The notes under the pieces: model-generated
Told to the model about the DNA's origin: nothing
The model's database searches: none
The model's input: the letters and a program-made list of their open reading frames with translations, nothing else
Assembly (NCBI GenBank): GCA_934203105.1
Contig: CAKPYQ010000015.1
Span: 1 to 25,382 of the forward strand
Origin: an uncultured Alphaproteobacteria bacterium
GTDB lineage: Bacteria; Pseudomonadota; Alphaproteobacteria; CAAHEQ01; UBA3637
Direction: 5' to 3'
DNA length: 25,382 nt
Shown: positions 15,160 to 22,676 of the stretch, piece after piece
Layout: the number at the start of each line of letters is the position of its first letter
Numbering within the stretch: the stretch's first letter is position 1
Position numbers and translations under genes: made by a program

Positions 15160-15176
15160 TTAAAAAAGAATATTAT
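15148..15176 (+). promoter_or_regulatory. Predicted tracrRNA promoter
   Basis: TTGACA (15148-15153), 17 bases, TATTAT (15171-15176); start expected near 15183. Confidence 0.8.
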
Positions 15177-15182
15177 ACAATT

Positions 15183-15292
15183 ATTATATGAGTTGATAGT
15201 TTTCATCAGAGATTAATCAGACGGTCAACATTACATATAATAAGGCTGAAAATGCCGTCAGATTGCGGGGACAAGAAATTGTCCCCTTTTTT
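15183..15292 (+). ncRNA. tracrRNA
   Basis: This is the RNA that pairs with the crRNA repeat and anchors it in Cas9. Bases 15205-15229 are the exact complement of repeat positions 7-31, and TATAAT at 15236-15241 can pair with the repeat's first six bases (GTTATA, one wobble), leaving a six-base bulge (15230-15235) on the tracr side between the two stems. A nexus-like hairpin (GGC 15244-15246 with GCC 15254-15256) and an intrinsic terminator follow. Its own promoter lies at 15148-15176. The start is inferred to within a few bases. Confidence 0.93.
15267..15292 (+). terminator. Terminator of the tracrRNA
   Basis: GGGGACAA (15267-15274) pairs with TTGTCCCC (15279-15286) across a GAAA loop and is followed by six T residues. 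Confidence 0.93.
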
Positions 15293-15293
15293 C

Positions 15294-15321
15294 TTGCGTT
15301 TTTATCAAACTTTGTTATGCT
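15294..15321 (+). promoter_or_regulatory. Possible promoter of the Nudix gene
   Basis: TTGCGT (15294-15299), 16 bases, TATGCT (15316-15321), directly behind the tracrRNA terminator and 19 bases before the ATG. Confidence 0.45.
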
Positions 15322-15340
15322 TAAAAAAAAGAGGGAAAAA

Positions 15341-15775
15341 ATGAGTGATCAAAAATTACGTTTATCGGCACGGGCAATTCTGATCGATAAAAACAACGAT
15401 TTAGTCTTAATCAAACGCACAAAACAAGGAATAGAACCTTACTTTGTCACTGTCGGTGGTGGCGTCGAAGAAAATGAAAATTCCGATCAGGCTCTTATTC
15501 GCGAATTGTTGGAAGAAACCGGATCAATTATCGACACCCCCAAATTTGCTTTTCACGCCGAAGATCCGCAAAAAGGAAATGCTTTTGATTTTTTTATTGC
15601 GCACGAGCTTGACCGCCAACAGCCAACGGGTAACGAATGGATTAAATACAACACCCCTTTAAATCAATATGAAATTGTTTCCTGCCCTTTAAATCAATTG
15701 AATAAAATCAATCTGGTGCCAAGTTTTTTAAAAGACAAAATCATCGATTACGTTCAAAAAGAAATCCAAAAATAG
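15341..15775 (+). CDS. Nudix hydrolase
   Basis: Nudix enzymes hydrolyse nucleoside diphosphates linked to another moiety, with the metal bound by the Nudix helix. In this 144-residue protein the box GX5EX7REUXEEXG is complete: Gly40, Glu46, Arg54-Glu55, Glu58-Glu59 and Gly61 (GGVEENENSDQALIRELLEE). The small single-domain form, with a preceding strand AILIDKNNDLVLIKRT, resembles ADP-ribose pyrophosphatase or MutT-like house-cleaning enzymes; the substrate cannot be told. The open frame extends up to 15263 into the tracrRNA, but the ATG at 15341 with GAGGG six bases ahead is the real start. Its stop is only five bases from the stop of the convergent hsdS. Confidence 0.9.
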   Translation: MSDQKLRLSARAILIDKNNDLVLIKRTKQGIEPYFVTVGGGVEENENSDQALIRELLEETGSIIDTPKFAFHAEDPQKGNAFDFFIAHELDRQQPTGNEWIKYNTPLNQYEIVSCPLNQLNKINLVPSFLKDKIIDYVQKEIQK

Positions 15776-15780
15776 CCGCA

Positions 15781-16521
15781 TCATATTTTTTTAAAACTAT
15801 TTGAGACAAATGTTTTTGTTTGATTTGTAAATGTCCCGTAATATGTATAAAGTTGTCCATAATGAATACATCCAACACCATCTTCTGTAAAATCTTTTTT
15901 CTGTAATCCATTACCCCTTATAAATGTTCCAATCTCACCTAATGTCTTCCATTGAACTTCACCATTCATATTCTCTGGAGTTAGCAACTGGTCTCTATAA
16001 TACTCATACTGCTGCTTTCTTTTTTCTAATTCTTTTTCTAATTCTGTGAAGGTGTCAAGCACTTTTACAATTTCCACCTGAACCGGCAGAGGCGGGACTG
16101 GAATTTTCAACGTGTTTAATTTCTTTCTGCTCAAACTTGGTATTCCAGCACCTTGTTGAGAACTCATAAACTCCTGCTGATGATGTTTTAATATGTGATA
16201 CAAATATCTTTTAATTATACTATTATCATTAGGAATTATAGTATAACAATGTGCTCCACTCCAAAAATGTTCTGCCATCCAATTTACAAAACCAGCAGAA
16301 GCACCACCTTGACTAACAGCAATATTGTCTGCTTCAATATTATATTCATCATATCTACCAGATGGATACATACCTCCATTCATCACAGGATATCTTCCAG
16401 TATCAAAAAGCAATTCTTTGTTTAATTGCTCTCCTGTATCAACTTCACATAATACCCCTAATTCCTTATATTCCACCCCATCAGGGCAATATTGTTTGAT
16501 TAAATCATCTATCTTACTCAT
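15781..16521 (-). CDS. hsdS: Type I restriction specificity subunit HsdS, 3'-truncated
   Basis: HsdS chooses the DNA target of type I restriction-modification enzymes through two target recognition domains (TRDs) joined by helical spacers. This 246-residue protein has a complete first TRD (about 1-150), the conserved PPLPVQVEIVKVLDTF segment and a coiled helix (LEKELEKRKQQYEYYRDQLL), then only about 60 residues of the second TRD before stopping at an AAAAAAATATGA sequence. Full-length subunits have about 390-460 residues. Downstream DNA is the 3' end of the convergent Nudix gene, so the rest has been lost. The ATG overlaps the hsdM stop by one base. Specificity on its own is doubtful unless half-subunits dimerise. 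Confidence 0.9.
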   Translation of the reverse strand: MSKIDDLIKQYCPDGVEYKELGVLCEVDTGEQLNKELLFDTGRYPVMNGGMYPSGRYDEYNIEADNIAVSQGGASAGFVNWMAEHFWSGAHCYTIIPNDNSIIKRYLYHILKHHQQEFMSSQQGAGIPSLSRKKLNTLKIPVPPLPVQVEIVKVLDTFTELEKELEKRKQQYEYYRDQLLTPENMNGEVQWKTLGEIGTFIRGNGLQKKDFTEDGVGCIHYGQLYTYYGTFTNQTKTFVSNSFKKI

Positions 16522-18017
16522 TAAGCAACCCTTTCCAAATCTGCTACTATGGCATCTATTTGAGTTCTTAAAGCATTTTCTTTGGCAACAATCTCAACCA
16601 ATTCGGCATTTAGTTTGATAATATCCACCGGTTCCCGAGTGTCCTGTTGTTCTACATAACTGGAAACTGAAATGTTATACTCATTCTTGGCAACATCTTC
16701 ATTTGAAACCAGTTTAGCAAAGTGCTCCTTGTCCGTTCGGGCAATATAAATATCCAATATCTTTTGGATATTTTCATCGGTCAGTTTGTTTTTGTTTCCT
16801 GAATGGATAAACTCATTTGTGGCATCTATAAACAGGATATTGTTATCTTTCTTACTCTTCTTTAAGACAATGATACAAGTAGCAATAGTCACCCCAAAGA
16901 ACAGGTTTGCCGGCAACTGTATCACACAATCTACAAAGTTATTATCTGTCAAGTATTGACGGATTTTTTGTTCTTTGCCGCCCCGATACAAAACACCGGG
17001 GAATTCAACGATCGCCGCCGTTCCCGTTGTCGCTAACCACGAAAGCATATGTAAAGTGAAAGCAAGGTCTGCTTTACCGGATGGCGCCAAAACACCCGCC
17101 GGCGCAAATCTTTCATCATTTATCAATAAAGGGTTCTTATCCCCATCCCAACTGATGGAATATGGTGGATTTGAAACAATGGCTTCAAAGGGTTCATCAT
17201 CCCAATGCTTTGGGTCCGTCAATGTATCCCCACAGGCAATGTCAAACTTTTCATAGTTAATGTTATGCAGGAACATATTGATCCGGCACAGGTTATAGGT
17301 GGTGATGTTGATTTCCTGACCAAAGAAACCATTCCTGACATTATTAGCACCCAATACCTTGGCAAACTTTAATAACAGCGAACCACTGCCGGCGCAAGGA
17401 TCGTATACTTTATTCACTTCTTTTTTGTAGTTTCCTTCAATAGCGGTATCCACTAAAGTCAATTTGGTTAAAAGGGTTGATACCTCTTGGGGTGTAAAGA
17501 ACTCGCCGCCTGACTTGCCGGCATTGCTGGCATACATTGTCATCAGGTATTCATACGCATCACCAAAAGCATCAATGGTGTTATCGGTAAAATTACCCAA
17601 TCTTAAATCACCGATGGCGTCCAAAATTTTAACCAATTTAGCATTGCGTTGAGGCACGGTTGCGCCCAACTTATTGCTGTTTACATCTATATCGCTGAAC
17701 AAACCTTTGAAATCATCTTCGCTGGCGGCTCCCTGACTGGATAATTCAATATTTTTGAATACTTGGGCAAGCGTTTGGTTTAAATTGTCGTCTGTTTTGG
17801 CATTCTTCCTGACATTACAAAACAATTCACTGGGCAGAATGAAAAATCCTTTTTCTTGAACCATACTTGATCGGGCATTTTCAGCAGTAGCGTCATCCAA
17901 AACAGCATAGTCAAAAGCAGCATTACCGGCTTTATGCTCTTCTTTGTTGATGTAGGCCGTGATGTTTTCACTGATATACCTGTAAAACAGGATACCCAAC
18001 ACATAACCATCCGTCAA
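16521..18017 (-). CDS. hsdM: Type I DNA methyltransferase HsdM, 5' end frameshifted
   Basis: HsdM is the N6-adenine methyltransferase of type I systems. The 498-codon frame keeps the N-terminal helical domain from YVLGILFYRYISEN onward, SAM motif I (YDPCAGSGSLLL, ~205-216) and the catalytic motif NPPY (283-286), followed by PGVLYRGGKEQKIRQYL and the C-terminal helices. The family's normal first ~35 residues are found just upstream in another frame (18006-18090), so a small deletion has broken the gene. The frame given here would need a TTG restart at 18017. The next gene is the truncated hsdS; no hsdR lies nearby. It is probably a decaying unit, although a functional restart cannot be excluded. 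Confidence 0.88.
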   Translation of the reverse strand: MTDGYVLGILFYRYISENITAYINKEEHKAGNAAFDYAVLDDATAENARSSMVQEKGFFILPSELFCNVRKNAKTDDNLNQTLAQVFKNIELSSQGAASEDDFKGLFSDIDVNSNKLGATVPQRNAKLVKILDAIGDLRLGNFTDNTIDAFGDAYEYLMTMYASNAGKSGGEFFTPQEVSTLLTKLTLVDTAIEGNYKKEVNKVYDPCAGSGSLLLKFAKVLGANNVRNGFFGQEINITTYNLCRINMFLHNINYEKFDIACGDTLTDPKHWDDEPFEAIVSNPPYSISWDGDKNPLLINDERFAPAGVLAPSGKADLAFTLHMLSWLATTGTAAIVEFPGVLYRGGKEQKIRQYLTDNNFVDCVIQLPANLFFGVTIATCIIVLKKSKKDNNILFIDATNEFIHSGNKNKLTDENIQKILDIYIARTDKEHFAKLVSNEDVAKNEYNISVSSYVEQQDTREPVDIIKLNAELVEIVAKENALRTQIDAIVADLERVA

Positions 18018-18090
18018 CAGAACCCCTTAAATCATTGGCAATTTGCCAAATAACTCTGTGTAATACTGCTCTTTCTTGCTCTTTGGTCAC
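18006..18090 (-). pseudogene. hsdM: Separated 5' end of hsdM
   Basis: From a GTG at 18090, preceded by GGAGAGG, the minus strand reads VTKEQERAVLHRVIWQIAND and then LRGSVDGW, the standard HsdM N-terminus. The next conserved residues (DFKQ in the family) are missing, and the match resumes at YVLGILFYR in another frame. A single deletion of about 11 bases at 18006-18010 explains this. Confidence 0.8.
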
Positions 18091-18132
18091 TTTGCCTCTC
18101 CATAAATGGTCTTATAATTGAAATATAAACGC

Positions 18133-18162
18133 AGAATAGCATCTTTATCTTAAAAAAGTCAA
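18133..18162 (-). promoter_or_regulatory. Predicted hsdM promoter
   Basis: Minus strand: TTGACT (18157-18162), 18 bases, TATTCT (18133-18138) with TGC just upstream. It lies about 43 bases before the original GTG start. Confidence 0.6.
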
Positions 18163-18221
18163 GCAAAAAGACAACAAGACGAATTCCGAAATCACACATT
18201 GTCCAGCAACTGAATTAAAAC

Positions 18222-18250
18222 TTGTTTTATGCGCCGCAATGTGGTATACT
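18222..18250 (+). promoter_or_regulatory. Predicted promoter of the LRR gene
   Basis: TTGTTT (18222-18227), 17 bases, TATACT (18245-18250) with an extended TGG. It lies 36 bases before the ATG at 18287. Confidence 0.55.
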
Positions 18251-18286
18251 TTAAGTATATTTTAATTGTATTCAGGAGGAGCCATT

Positions 18287-20419
18287 ATGAACGAAGATGT
18301 CTTTAAACAAATTAAGAAGCAAAACGGGGAAAAATTTGCTCAATATCTAAGAAGCTATCACAATGGTATTTTTGAAATAAAAAATGTTGTCGAACTTCTT
18401 AAATATGCGGGACATGATGTAGATGCGGCCAAAGATATTGCTCCCTATTTAAAAGCGCTACAACAAGCATCTTTAAAAAAAGAAAGTTCGAAAGAAGAAC
18501 TCTCCCTCGATCCAATTGAATTATTGGATAAAGCGGGATACAATGCATTTTATGTAAAAAGCTTGGAAGATCAAAATAAAATTGAACATTACTATGCCTC
18601 TGCGGAGGATTTGGAAAAGCTTGGATGCAAAGCAAACAGGGCTGCCGGTGAAAAGCTTTGTACATTCCGCGATCCTGTACGCTACAAGACACATTACATC
18701 ATTCATGCCGTTAAAAAAGATGTGGATAATATACGACGTGCAGACTTCGTTGGAAAAGAAAAAAGAGAGGATTTATATGGAACAAGCGTTATTTCAATTC
18801 AAATACCAATTCCTCGAAATGCAAATGATAGAAACAGCTCTATTAGCATAAAGAACAGATATAACCACACCGTACAATCATGCGACAATACTTTTCAAAG
18901 CAATCCGGATAATATTATTCCCGGCTTAACTTTGGCGCTGCAAAACAAGTTTAATGTGACCTTTGGACATTTAAAGGATCTTCCAAAAGAATACAGATTA
19001 GTTGATGGGCACTTGATTTCTTTCAATTTTGAAGAAAACGACATCTTTTTTGGCGACGCTTTTTACGTAAAAAACGGGGAAATTAAGGAGCTAAATCGAG
19101 ATTATGAAATTATGTTGTCCGGTTTTATTTTAAATATAAAAAACAATACAATATCAAATCCGGCAAATTTAGCGCCCTCTCTTCATGTGGCTTTAGAAGA
19201 AGAAATAAAAGGCAAAAAGCTCCAAATAAGTGCGGACAAAAAAAATGGGTTTAGAACTTTAACCGCAGATAATGAAATTATCGCGCGTTTTAGAGACGGA
19301 ATGTTTTTATCTTTAAGATTGCCGACAACCGAAAAATTACTCGGAGATTTAAGCGCCACACACTCCCAATTTGAGGATTTAAGATCTTTTGATGCTCCAA
19401 ATCTTGTTGAAGTTGGGGATAACTTTCATAATGGGATCTTCGGAACGCTTAACTTTCCAAAATTAAAAAAGGTTGGAAAATTTCCTGATTTTCGTCATCA
19501 GAAAGGATATAACACCCAAACAGGACAATTTTATATTTTTGAAGACAGCTATGCAAAAAATGGTATTGTTACCCACAAAAGTTCAGATGAAATTTTTATG
19601 GATAATTTTATTTTTAATTCCAAAAACAAAACTATCAAAAATATATTAGAAACAGAAGATTCCTTTGCAGACGCTTTTTCAAAAGAAATCAAAGATAAAA
19701 AGCTTACGGTTTTATATCCGCCAGAAAGAAAAAATAATTTTAATGATGGTTCTATGTATAAAAAGCTAGAAAATGTGATTTTTGATTTTGGGTCAGAGAT
19801 AGCTCATAATTTCACACGAATTTTAGCAGATGATAAAGAGATTGTTCGTATTGAACAGAATAATATTATTGATATAGATTTTTCAAAGACCGATAATATT
19901 GGAAATAATTTTTTGGAACATAATTCTTCGTTGGAAACAATAAATCTGCCCAATGTTCAAAAAATAGGTAATGATTTTTTGGTTAATCAAAGTTTTTCAG
20001 TAAAACTTATGAATCTTCCTCATTTAAAAGACGTAGGAAACAATTTTATGACAAATTTTAAAGGTTATCACGATCCTATGTTTGGTTGTTTAATTTATAC
20101 GGATACGAAAAAAGGAAATTTTGATATTGATTGGGAAAAATCAAAGAGTATATGCTTTCCGGAACTCACAAGGGTTGGAGATAATTTTCTGCCCAAGATA
20201 AATAATGATGAATACAAAAATTTTGTTTTTCCAAAACTGACCTCAAAAGGCGAAAATTTTATGCAACGGATGGATCCAAATAAAATTGAAACTCCTTTAT
20301 TATCTCAAAAAGATATGGCAGATAAGATTGCTTTAATTAAGAAAAAAAGAGAGGAATATCAAACGGCAAAATCTCAATCTGCAAATCTAAACATTTTAAA
20401 AGGATTGAAAACACGTTAA
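18287..20419 (+). CDS. Large leucine-rich-repeat-like protein, unknown function
   Basis: I do not recognise a named family for this 710-residue protein. The ATG at 18287 has a perfect AGGAGGA six bases ahead. There is no signal peptide or membrane segment, so it should be cytosolic unless exported by another route. The N-terminal ~200 residues are mixed, with a charged helical start. From about residue 360 there are irregular repeats of ~23 residues with the pattern LPxLxxVGxNFL (APNLVEVGDNFHNG, LPNVQKIGNDFL, LPHLKDVGNNFM, FPELTRVGDNFL, FPKLTSKGENFM), the look of BspA-type (LRR_5) leucine-rich repeats. The C-terminus is a Lys-rich helix. Codon use is AT-rich compared with the core genes, consistent with an accessory gene. 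A host- or protein-binding role is only a guess. Confidence 0.6.
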   Translation: MNEDVFKQIKKQNGEKFAQYLRSYHNGIFEIKNVVELLKYAGHDVDAAKDIAPYLKALQQASLKKESSKEELSLDPIELLDKAGYNAFYVKSLEDQNKIEHYYASAEDLEKLGCKANRAAGEKLCTFRDPVRYKTHYIIHAVKKDVDNIRRADFVGKEKREDLYGTSVISIQIPIPRNANDRNSSISIKNRYNHTVQSCDNTFQSNPDNIIPGLTLALQNKFNVTFGHLKDLPKEYRLVDGHLISFNFEENDIFFGDAFYVKNGEIKELNRDYEIMLSGFILNIKNNTISNPANLAPSLHVALEEEIKGKKLQISADKKNGFRTLTADNEIIARFRDGMFLSLRLPTTEKLLGDLSATHSQFEDLRSFDAPNLVEVGDNFHNGIFGTLNFPKLKKVGKFPDFRHQKGYNTQTGQFYIFEDSYAKNGIVTHKSSDEIFMDNFIFNSKNKTIKNILETEDSFADAFSKEIKDKKLTVLYPPERKNNFNDGSMYKKLENVIFDFGSEIAHNFTRILADDKEIVRIEQNNIIDIDFSKTDNIGNNFLEHNSSLETINLPNVQKIGNDFLVNQSFSVKLMNLPHLKDVGNNFMTNFKGYHDPMFGCLIYTDTKKGNFDIDWEKSKSICFPELTRVGDNFLPKINNDEYKNFVFPKLTSKGENFMQRMDPNKIETPLLSQKDMADKIALIKKKREEYQTAKSQSANLNILKGLKTR

Positions 20420-20521
20420 GCACTTGGAATTTTAAAGCAGGGCGCTGTTCGTTTTCTTTTTGTTTAAAGTAAGGTTAATCCCAAAGCGATCTCTTTTAAA
20501 ACAAGGATTTTTTATCCGCGT

Positions 20522-20632
20522 TGGTCTGTGCAAGGAAAAAATTGCATATTTTTAAACGCTTGTCTTGTGATTTTATAAGTAACTAAAAAAAACAAAAAAA
20601 GCCGCTGGAAACAGCGACTTATCTTTGGCTGG
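20522..20632 (-). repeat. ~115-bp dispersed element, copy A
   Basis: Read on the minus strand it begins with CCCAGCCAAAG, continues with a terminator-like hairpin (AAGTCGCTG/CAGCGGCTT, 20599-20620) and a T run, and ends in an AT-rich tract (TTTAAAAATATGCAATTTTT) with CACAGACCA. The same order occurs at 21585-21700 and 22445-22560. The hairpin pairs fully only as minus-strand RNA (one G-U). Confidence 0.7.
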
Positions 20633-20685
20633 GCAAGTCTGGTAATAGACGGACTGATTTAGAGGCATTCTAAGTAAAAAAAATG

Positions 20686-20714
20686 TTGACAAATCTTTCC
20701 TTTTATTATACAAT
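20686..20714 (+). promoter_or_regulatory. Promoter of the HD-like protein gene
   Basis: TTGACA (20686-20691), 17 bases, TACAAT (20709-20714): close to consensus and 37 bases before the ATG at 20752. Confidence 0.8.
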
Positions 20715-20751
20715 TTCTTTATGGTATATTAAAATTAAAGGAGAATATAAA

Positions 20752-21354
20752 ATGACAGAATTAGAAAACAAGTGTTTGTATCACGCCACGCGTTTACACG
20801 AAGGTGTTACCTATGGTGGTGGTATGGTTATGTTGGACCAAGTTAAAGGAACAACAGAATTAGTACAAAAACATTCTACATTAGATAAAGAAGACAAAGA
20901 AGTTGCTGTATGCGCTTCTCTTTTACATAAATGTTTTGAGACAAAACGAATTGCTGAAGGTGTATCTCCTTTAACGCCGGAACAAATTAAGCAAATCGCA
21001 GGTCCAAAAGTTTTGTCTGTTATTCAAGAGTTGATGACAGAGCCAGAAGACGAAAATAAAACAAAGAAAGAGCAATGGGAAGAAAAAGCTGAATGGGCAA
21101 AAACACTGTCTCCTCAGGCACAAGAAATTTTGTTAGCTGAAAAAATTATGAATTTTCAAACATCCAGAGATAAGCCTAATCCAAAGAAACCATTGTCTTG
21201 GCATCAAGAATATTTCCAAACACGCATGATCTTGGTTGATTCTTTGAAAGATGTCAATCCAGAACTTTATAAGATTGCGGTTCAAACAAAAGATGAAGGG
21301 TTGAAAAAAATTGTAGCTATGCAGAAAATGTTAGCTAATGGTGGTCGAGAATAG
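20752..21354 (+). CDS. Degenerate HD-domain (SpoT/MESH1-like) protein
   Basis: The 200-residue helical protein resembles the ppGpp-hydrolase HD fold of RelA/SpoT and MESH1 proteins in arrangement. It has an early LYHATRLHEG, then EVAVCASLLHKCFETKR where the family has LLHDxxED, the FG-like AGPKVLSVIQELMT, and AEKIMNFQTSR where the family has ADKxxNL. The metal-binding HD is HK (59-60) and the following ED is lost, so hydrolysis is unlikely if the alignment is right. The start at 20752 has AAAGGAG nine bases ahead; the frame runs further up but overlaps the promoter. A terminator follows. The gene lies between copies A and B of the dispersed element. The family call is tentative. Confidence 0.5.
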   Translation: MTELENKCLYHATRLHEGVTYGGGMVMLDQVKGTTELVQKHSTLDKEDKEVAVCASLLHKCFETKRIAEGVSPLTPEQIKQIAGPKVLSVIQELMTEPEDENKTKKEQWEEKAEWAKTLSPQAQEILLAEKIMNFQTSRDKPNPKKPLSWHQEYFQTRMILVDSLKDVNPELYKIAVQTKDEGLKKIVAMQKMLANGGRE

Positions 21355-21384
21355 TTAACAAATTTTCTTTACAAAAAAAATAAT

Positions 21385-21413
21385 GCCCTGTTTCTCTTGA
21401 AATGGGGCTTTTT
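21385..21413 (+). terminator. Terminator of the HD-like protein gene
   Basis: GCCCTGTTTC (21385-21394) pairs with GAAATGGGGC (21399-21408; two G-U pairs), followed by five T residues, 30 bases after the stop codon. Confidence 0.8.
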
Positions 21414-21584
21414 ACTCTTGTTTTTTATAGTCAACCTTGATTTTACAAAAAATCTAGGTTATAGGGCATAAAAAATTTCCCATTTTTACATCAAATTTGA
21501 GTCTGAATACATCTGCCTTTCTCTGGGATGATTTTTTGACATCCCGACAAGGAAGTATTGAAAACAAAGGCTTTTTTGTAAAAT

Positions 21585-21700
21585 TGGTCCGTGTAGGGCT
21601 GAAAAAAGAGCTTTTTGAAAGGCACCAAAACGGACCGGGATAAGTGCTTGACAATAAAAGAAAAAGCCGCTATTTTCTGCGGCTTTTCTTTGGCTGGACA
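21585..21700 (-). repeat. ~115-bp dispersed element, copy B
   Basis: On the minus strand: GTCCAGCCAAAG, hairpin AAAAGCCGC/GCGGCTTTT (21662-21670 with 21679-21687), T run, a variable AT-rich middle, and CTACACGGACCA at the end. Order and length match copies A and C. Stretches 21414-21584 beside it hold no gene; 21448-21530 may be a further, much decayed copy. Confidence 0.7.
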
Positions 21701-21718
21701 CATCTTGCATGGCACGAA

Positions 21719-22330
21719 CTATAATAACATACTGAAATAAAGTCTAAACAACGGGCTAAATATTGCATTACCAACAAACATAATAGCATATAGTATATAC
21801 AAAAAGATACTCCATTTAAGCCATTTATAAGTGTTATTTTGCCAGTTTTCTTTATCAATCTTTTTTCTTTTATATCTGATAAACGATATTAAGATGGGTA
21901 ATAGCCAAAGTAATAAAAATAACGATAATAACAATGCAGGAACGAAAAGGTCATAATCGTTGTCCCTAAGCTGATATAAAATATTTAACATTGATGAATA
22001 TACAAAAGGGAAGAAAAGCCATGAAAACAAAACTAAAATTATATATTTCGGCTTTTTTTTGAAAAAAGTCCAAACGGTTGTTAGTAAAAAAGAAATTAAA
22101 GTAAATCCAAAGAAAAGCAAAAAAACAGGTCTGATTAATGAAAATGCTGGTGAATAACCACAAGTCCATAGTTCATTATTCATAGCTGGCGCATTTGGAT
22201 TTGGAAGCATATACAAACAAAAATGTTCTGTCGATAAGCTTGGAAACAAATATTCCGAAGAAAGAAACGGAAAAAAAAGTATCCCAACGATTAAAAATAT
22301 AGTTTTTGTTTTACGAGTAATCTTTATCAT
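21719..22330 (-). CDS. Integral membrane protein, unknown function
   Basis: This 203-residue protein has about five hydrophobic segments: residues ~10-30 (IFLIVGILFFPFLSS), ~65-90 (PVFLLFFGFTLISFLLTTVW), ~96-115 (IILVLFSWLFFPFVYSSM), ~130-150 (ALLLSLFLLLWLLPILISFI) and ~174-195. Lys/Arg-rich loops lie between (FFKKKPKY, RYKRKKIDKEN). I recognise no family or catalytic motif. The ATG at 22330 has AAAGGAA eight bases ahead, and a promoter candidate lies at 22358-22385. It sits alone between copies B and C of the dispersed element, and is very AT-rich. Confidence 0.7.
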   Translation of the reverse strand: MIKITRKTKTIFLIVGILFFPFLSSEYLFPSLSTEHFCLYMLPNPNAPAMNNELWTCGYSPAFSLIRPVFLLFFGFTLISFLLTTVWTFFKKKPKYIILVLFSWLFFPFVYSSMLNILYQLRDNDYDLFVPALLLSLFLLLWLLPILISFIRYKRKKIDKENWQNNTYKWLKWSIFLYILYAIMFVGNAIFSPLFRLYFSMLL

Positions 22331-22357
22331 TTTAATTTCCTTTGTTTATTTCTTTAT

Positions 22358-22385
22358 GTTTTACCAAAGATTCCTTAATTGTCAA
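22358..22385 (-). promoter_or_regulatory. Possible promoter of the membrane protein gene
   Basis: Minus strand: TTGACA (22380-22385), 16 bases, TAAAAC (22358-22363) with TGG before it. The -10 is poor. Confidence 0.4.
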
Positions 22386-22444
22386 AACAAATTTACAGTA
22401 TCCCGAAACAATATTATTGTAAAATAAGAATAATTCAGCATTGC

Positions 22445-22560
22445 TGGTCCGTGTAAGGTGAAAAATTGCACATTTTTAAATGTTCGCACACGGACTTTCA
22501 TAACTACTTGCAAACAAAAGAAAAAGTCGCCACATTTGACGACTTGCACGATTTGGCTGG
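22445..22560 (-). repeat. ~115-bp dispersed element, copy C, overlapping the tRNA-Gln 3' end
   Basis: On the minus strand the CCAGCCAAA start is the encoded 3' end and CCA of tRNA-Gln. It is followed by a terminator hairpin (AAGTCG/CGACTT, 22524-22545), T run, TTTAAAAATGTGCAATTTTT and CACGGACCA. Copies A and B carry the same arrangement without the tRNA body. Confidence 0.75.
22524..22545 (-). terminator. Terminator of tRNA-Gln
   Basis: A hairpin AAGTCG...CGACTT lies nine bases beyond the tRNA CCA, followed on the minus strand by TTTCTTTTG. Confidence 0.65.
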
Positions 22561-22628
22561 GGTGGCTGGATTCGAACCAACGAATGACGGGATCAAAACC
22601 CGTTGCCTTACCACTTGGCGACACCCCA
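22554..22628 (-). tRNA. tRNA-Gln (anticodon TTG)
   Basis: The minus strand from 22628 gives TGGGGTG, a D arm (TCGCCAAGTGGTAAGGC), an anticodon stem ACGGG/CCCGT with loop TTTTGAT (anticodon TTG), a T arm GTTCGAATC, the acceptor CACCCCA, discriminator G and an encoded CCA (22554-22556). It is the usual form of bacterial tRNA-Gln. A promoter is seen at 22648-22676. Confidence 0.96.
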
Positions 22629-22647
22629 ATTTTGACAAAGTAAAATC

Positions 22648-22676
22648 TTTATACACGATTCTAAATCAAATTGCAA
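22648..22676 (-). promoter_or_regulatory. tRNA-Gln promoter
   Basis: Minus strand: TTGCAA (22671-22676), 17 bases, TATAAA (22648-22653). It is preceded by AAAAAAGGGC, so the block AAAAAAGGGCTTGCA resembles part of several CRISPR spacers. Confidence 0.75.

Noticed and set aside
21454..21715. Three overlapping small minus-strand frames
   Set aside because: They fall in element copy B and its flank, overlap each other in different frames, and lack ribosome sites.
22382..22624. Minus-strand frame reading MSPSGKATGFDPVIRWFESS
   Set aside because: It is a translation through tRNA-Gln, a well-known artefact, continuing into dispersed element copy C.
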